This document shows, piece after piece, positions 62,062 to 62,664 of a stretch of DNA of 62,664 bases. Position numbers and translations under genes: made by a program. The notes below the pieces were generated by a model. It ran no database searches and had not been told where the DNA came from. It saw only the letters and a list, made by a program, of their open reading frames with translations. Position 1 is the first letter of the stretch; each line of letters opens with the position of its first letter. The DNA comes from Sulfurovum sp. (GTDB lineage Bacteria; Campylobacterota; Campylobacteria; Campylobacterales; Sulfurovaceae), in contig DYLZ01000002.1 of the NCBI GenBank assembly GCA_020721775.1, positions 1 through 62,664 on the forward strand, in the 5' to 3' direction.

Positions 62062-62664
62062 CTAAAAATTCCTATCTAAATCAATTTCAAAAATATTAAA
62101 GGGTTCGGTATATTTTTTGGTTTTTTTATCAAGTGGCAACCCTAATTTCTCACAAGCATACTCATAAAACTCTTTTTTTACACCATTTTTATTTTTTGTA
62201 TTGTATCCATAAGATACAAGTCCTATCAAAACATCTACATATTGAATAAAAAGATTTTCAAAACTATCTCTAGGTTCTATCAATTTTACTTCACCGATAT
62301 AAATAGCATTATTCAATACTTTTTTGAGTAATGGTAAAGGCTTATAAACCTTATTTGTTTTGTCATCTACATAGATATAATATTCGTTATGTCGGGTGGC
62401 TGTATTCATTTTGTGAACCAAAACTTGATAATAAAATTTATAAAAACCAATATCACTATTGTTTTGGTGATATTCAAAATTTATCTTTGAAGTATCAACA
62501 ACAATAGCTTTAAAAAAATGAAACTCCTGATATGATGTAAAAATATCAATAAGTTCTTTGTAAAATGGGAGCATTTTATAAGATATTTTTGTCCATTTTA
62601 TCTCAACATTAAAGTTGTGTTTTTGTTTTGCTTCTTTGATTTTTGATTTTATGTAGTCTCTTTT
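62062..62664 (-). CDS. DUF3800 family protein, partial (5' end beyond the window)
   Basis: Frame stays open through the window edge (KRDYIKSKIKEAKQKHNFNVEIKWTKISYKMLPFYKELIDIF...SFENLFIQYVDVLIGLVSYGYN). Confidence 0.7.
   Translation of the reverse strand, partial: KRDYIKSKIKEAKQKHNFNVEIKWTKISYKMLPFYKELIDIFTSYQEFHFFKAIVVDTSKINFEYHQNNSDIGFYKFYYQVLVHKMNTATRHNEYYIYVDDKTNKVYKPLPLLKKVLNNAIYIGEVKLIEPRDSFENLFIQYVDVLIGLVSYGYNTKNKNGVKKEFYEYACEKLGLPLDKKTKKYTEPFNIFEIDLDRNF

Overview
The window is from an AT-rich genome of epsilonproteobacterial (Campylobacterota) type, judged by gene content and protein style: DapD, Cts-type transformation locus, DUF4492-cydAB, YbiT-like ABC-F. Most of it is a dense housekeeping backbone (dapD, trpD, tsaE, lptB, atpB, gpsA, gatB, hemE, asd, gyrA, secA, mltG, glnB, rplI, era, kdsB, argG, pdxJ, pdxA, trpC), plus a type II secretion/type IV pilus-like locus at about 41.8-50.6 kb that resembles the Campylobacter cts natural-transformation cluster. 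The most interesting parts are accessory. (1) At 0.2-3.4 kb, a PRTase-CE-like gene, a NADAR gene and an uncalled 44-aa ORF sit inside a decayed NgoPII/HaeIII-type restriction-modification locus: the methyltransferase has an in-frame TGA at a likely Trp codon, and the endonuclease is truncated. (2) At the right edge, a DUF3800-like gene and a BECR-fold-like nuclease gene abut, with a convergent candidate structured RNA on the + strand (perfect extended -10 promoter, GNRA hairpin). (3) A roughly 110-bp dispersed inverted-repeat element occurs in three copies at 45, 28413 and 57073; one copy supplies the last codons of pdxA. (4) REP-like hairpins flank the whole cyd operon, which includes an uncalled CydX-like ORF. 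(5) An amtB remnant with an internal deletion and an in-frame stop lies next to glnB. (6) A perfect 24-bp palindrome lies at the start of a DUF134-NifX operon. (7) A cluster of frameshifted ORFs lies at 12.3-13.0 kb. All family names come from reading the translated sequences by eye; no searches were run.
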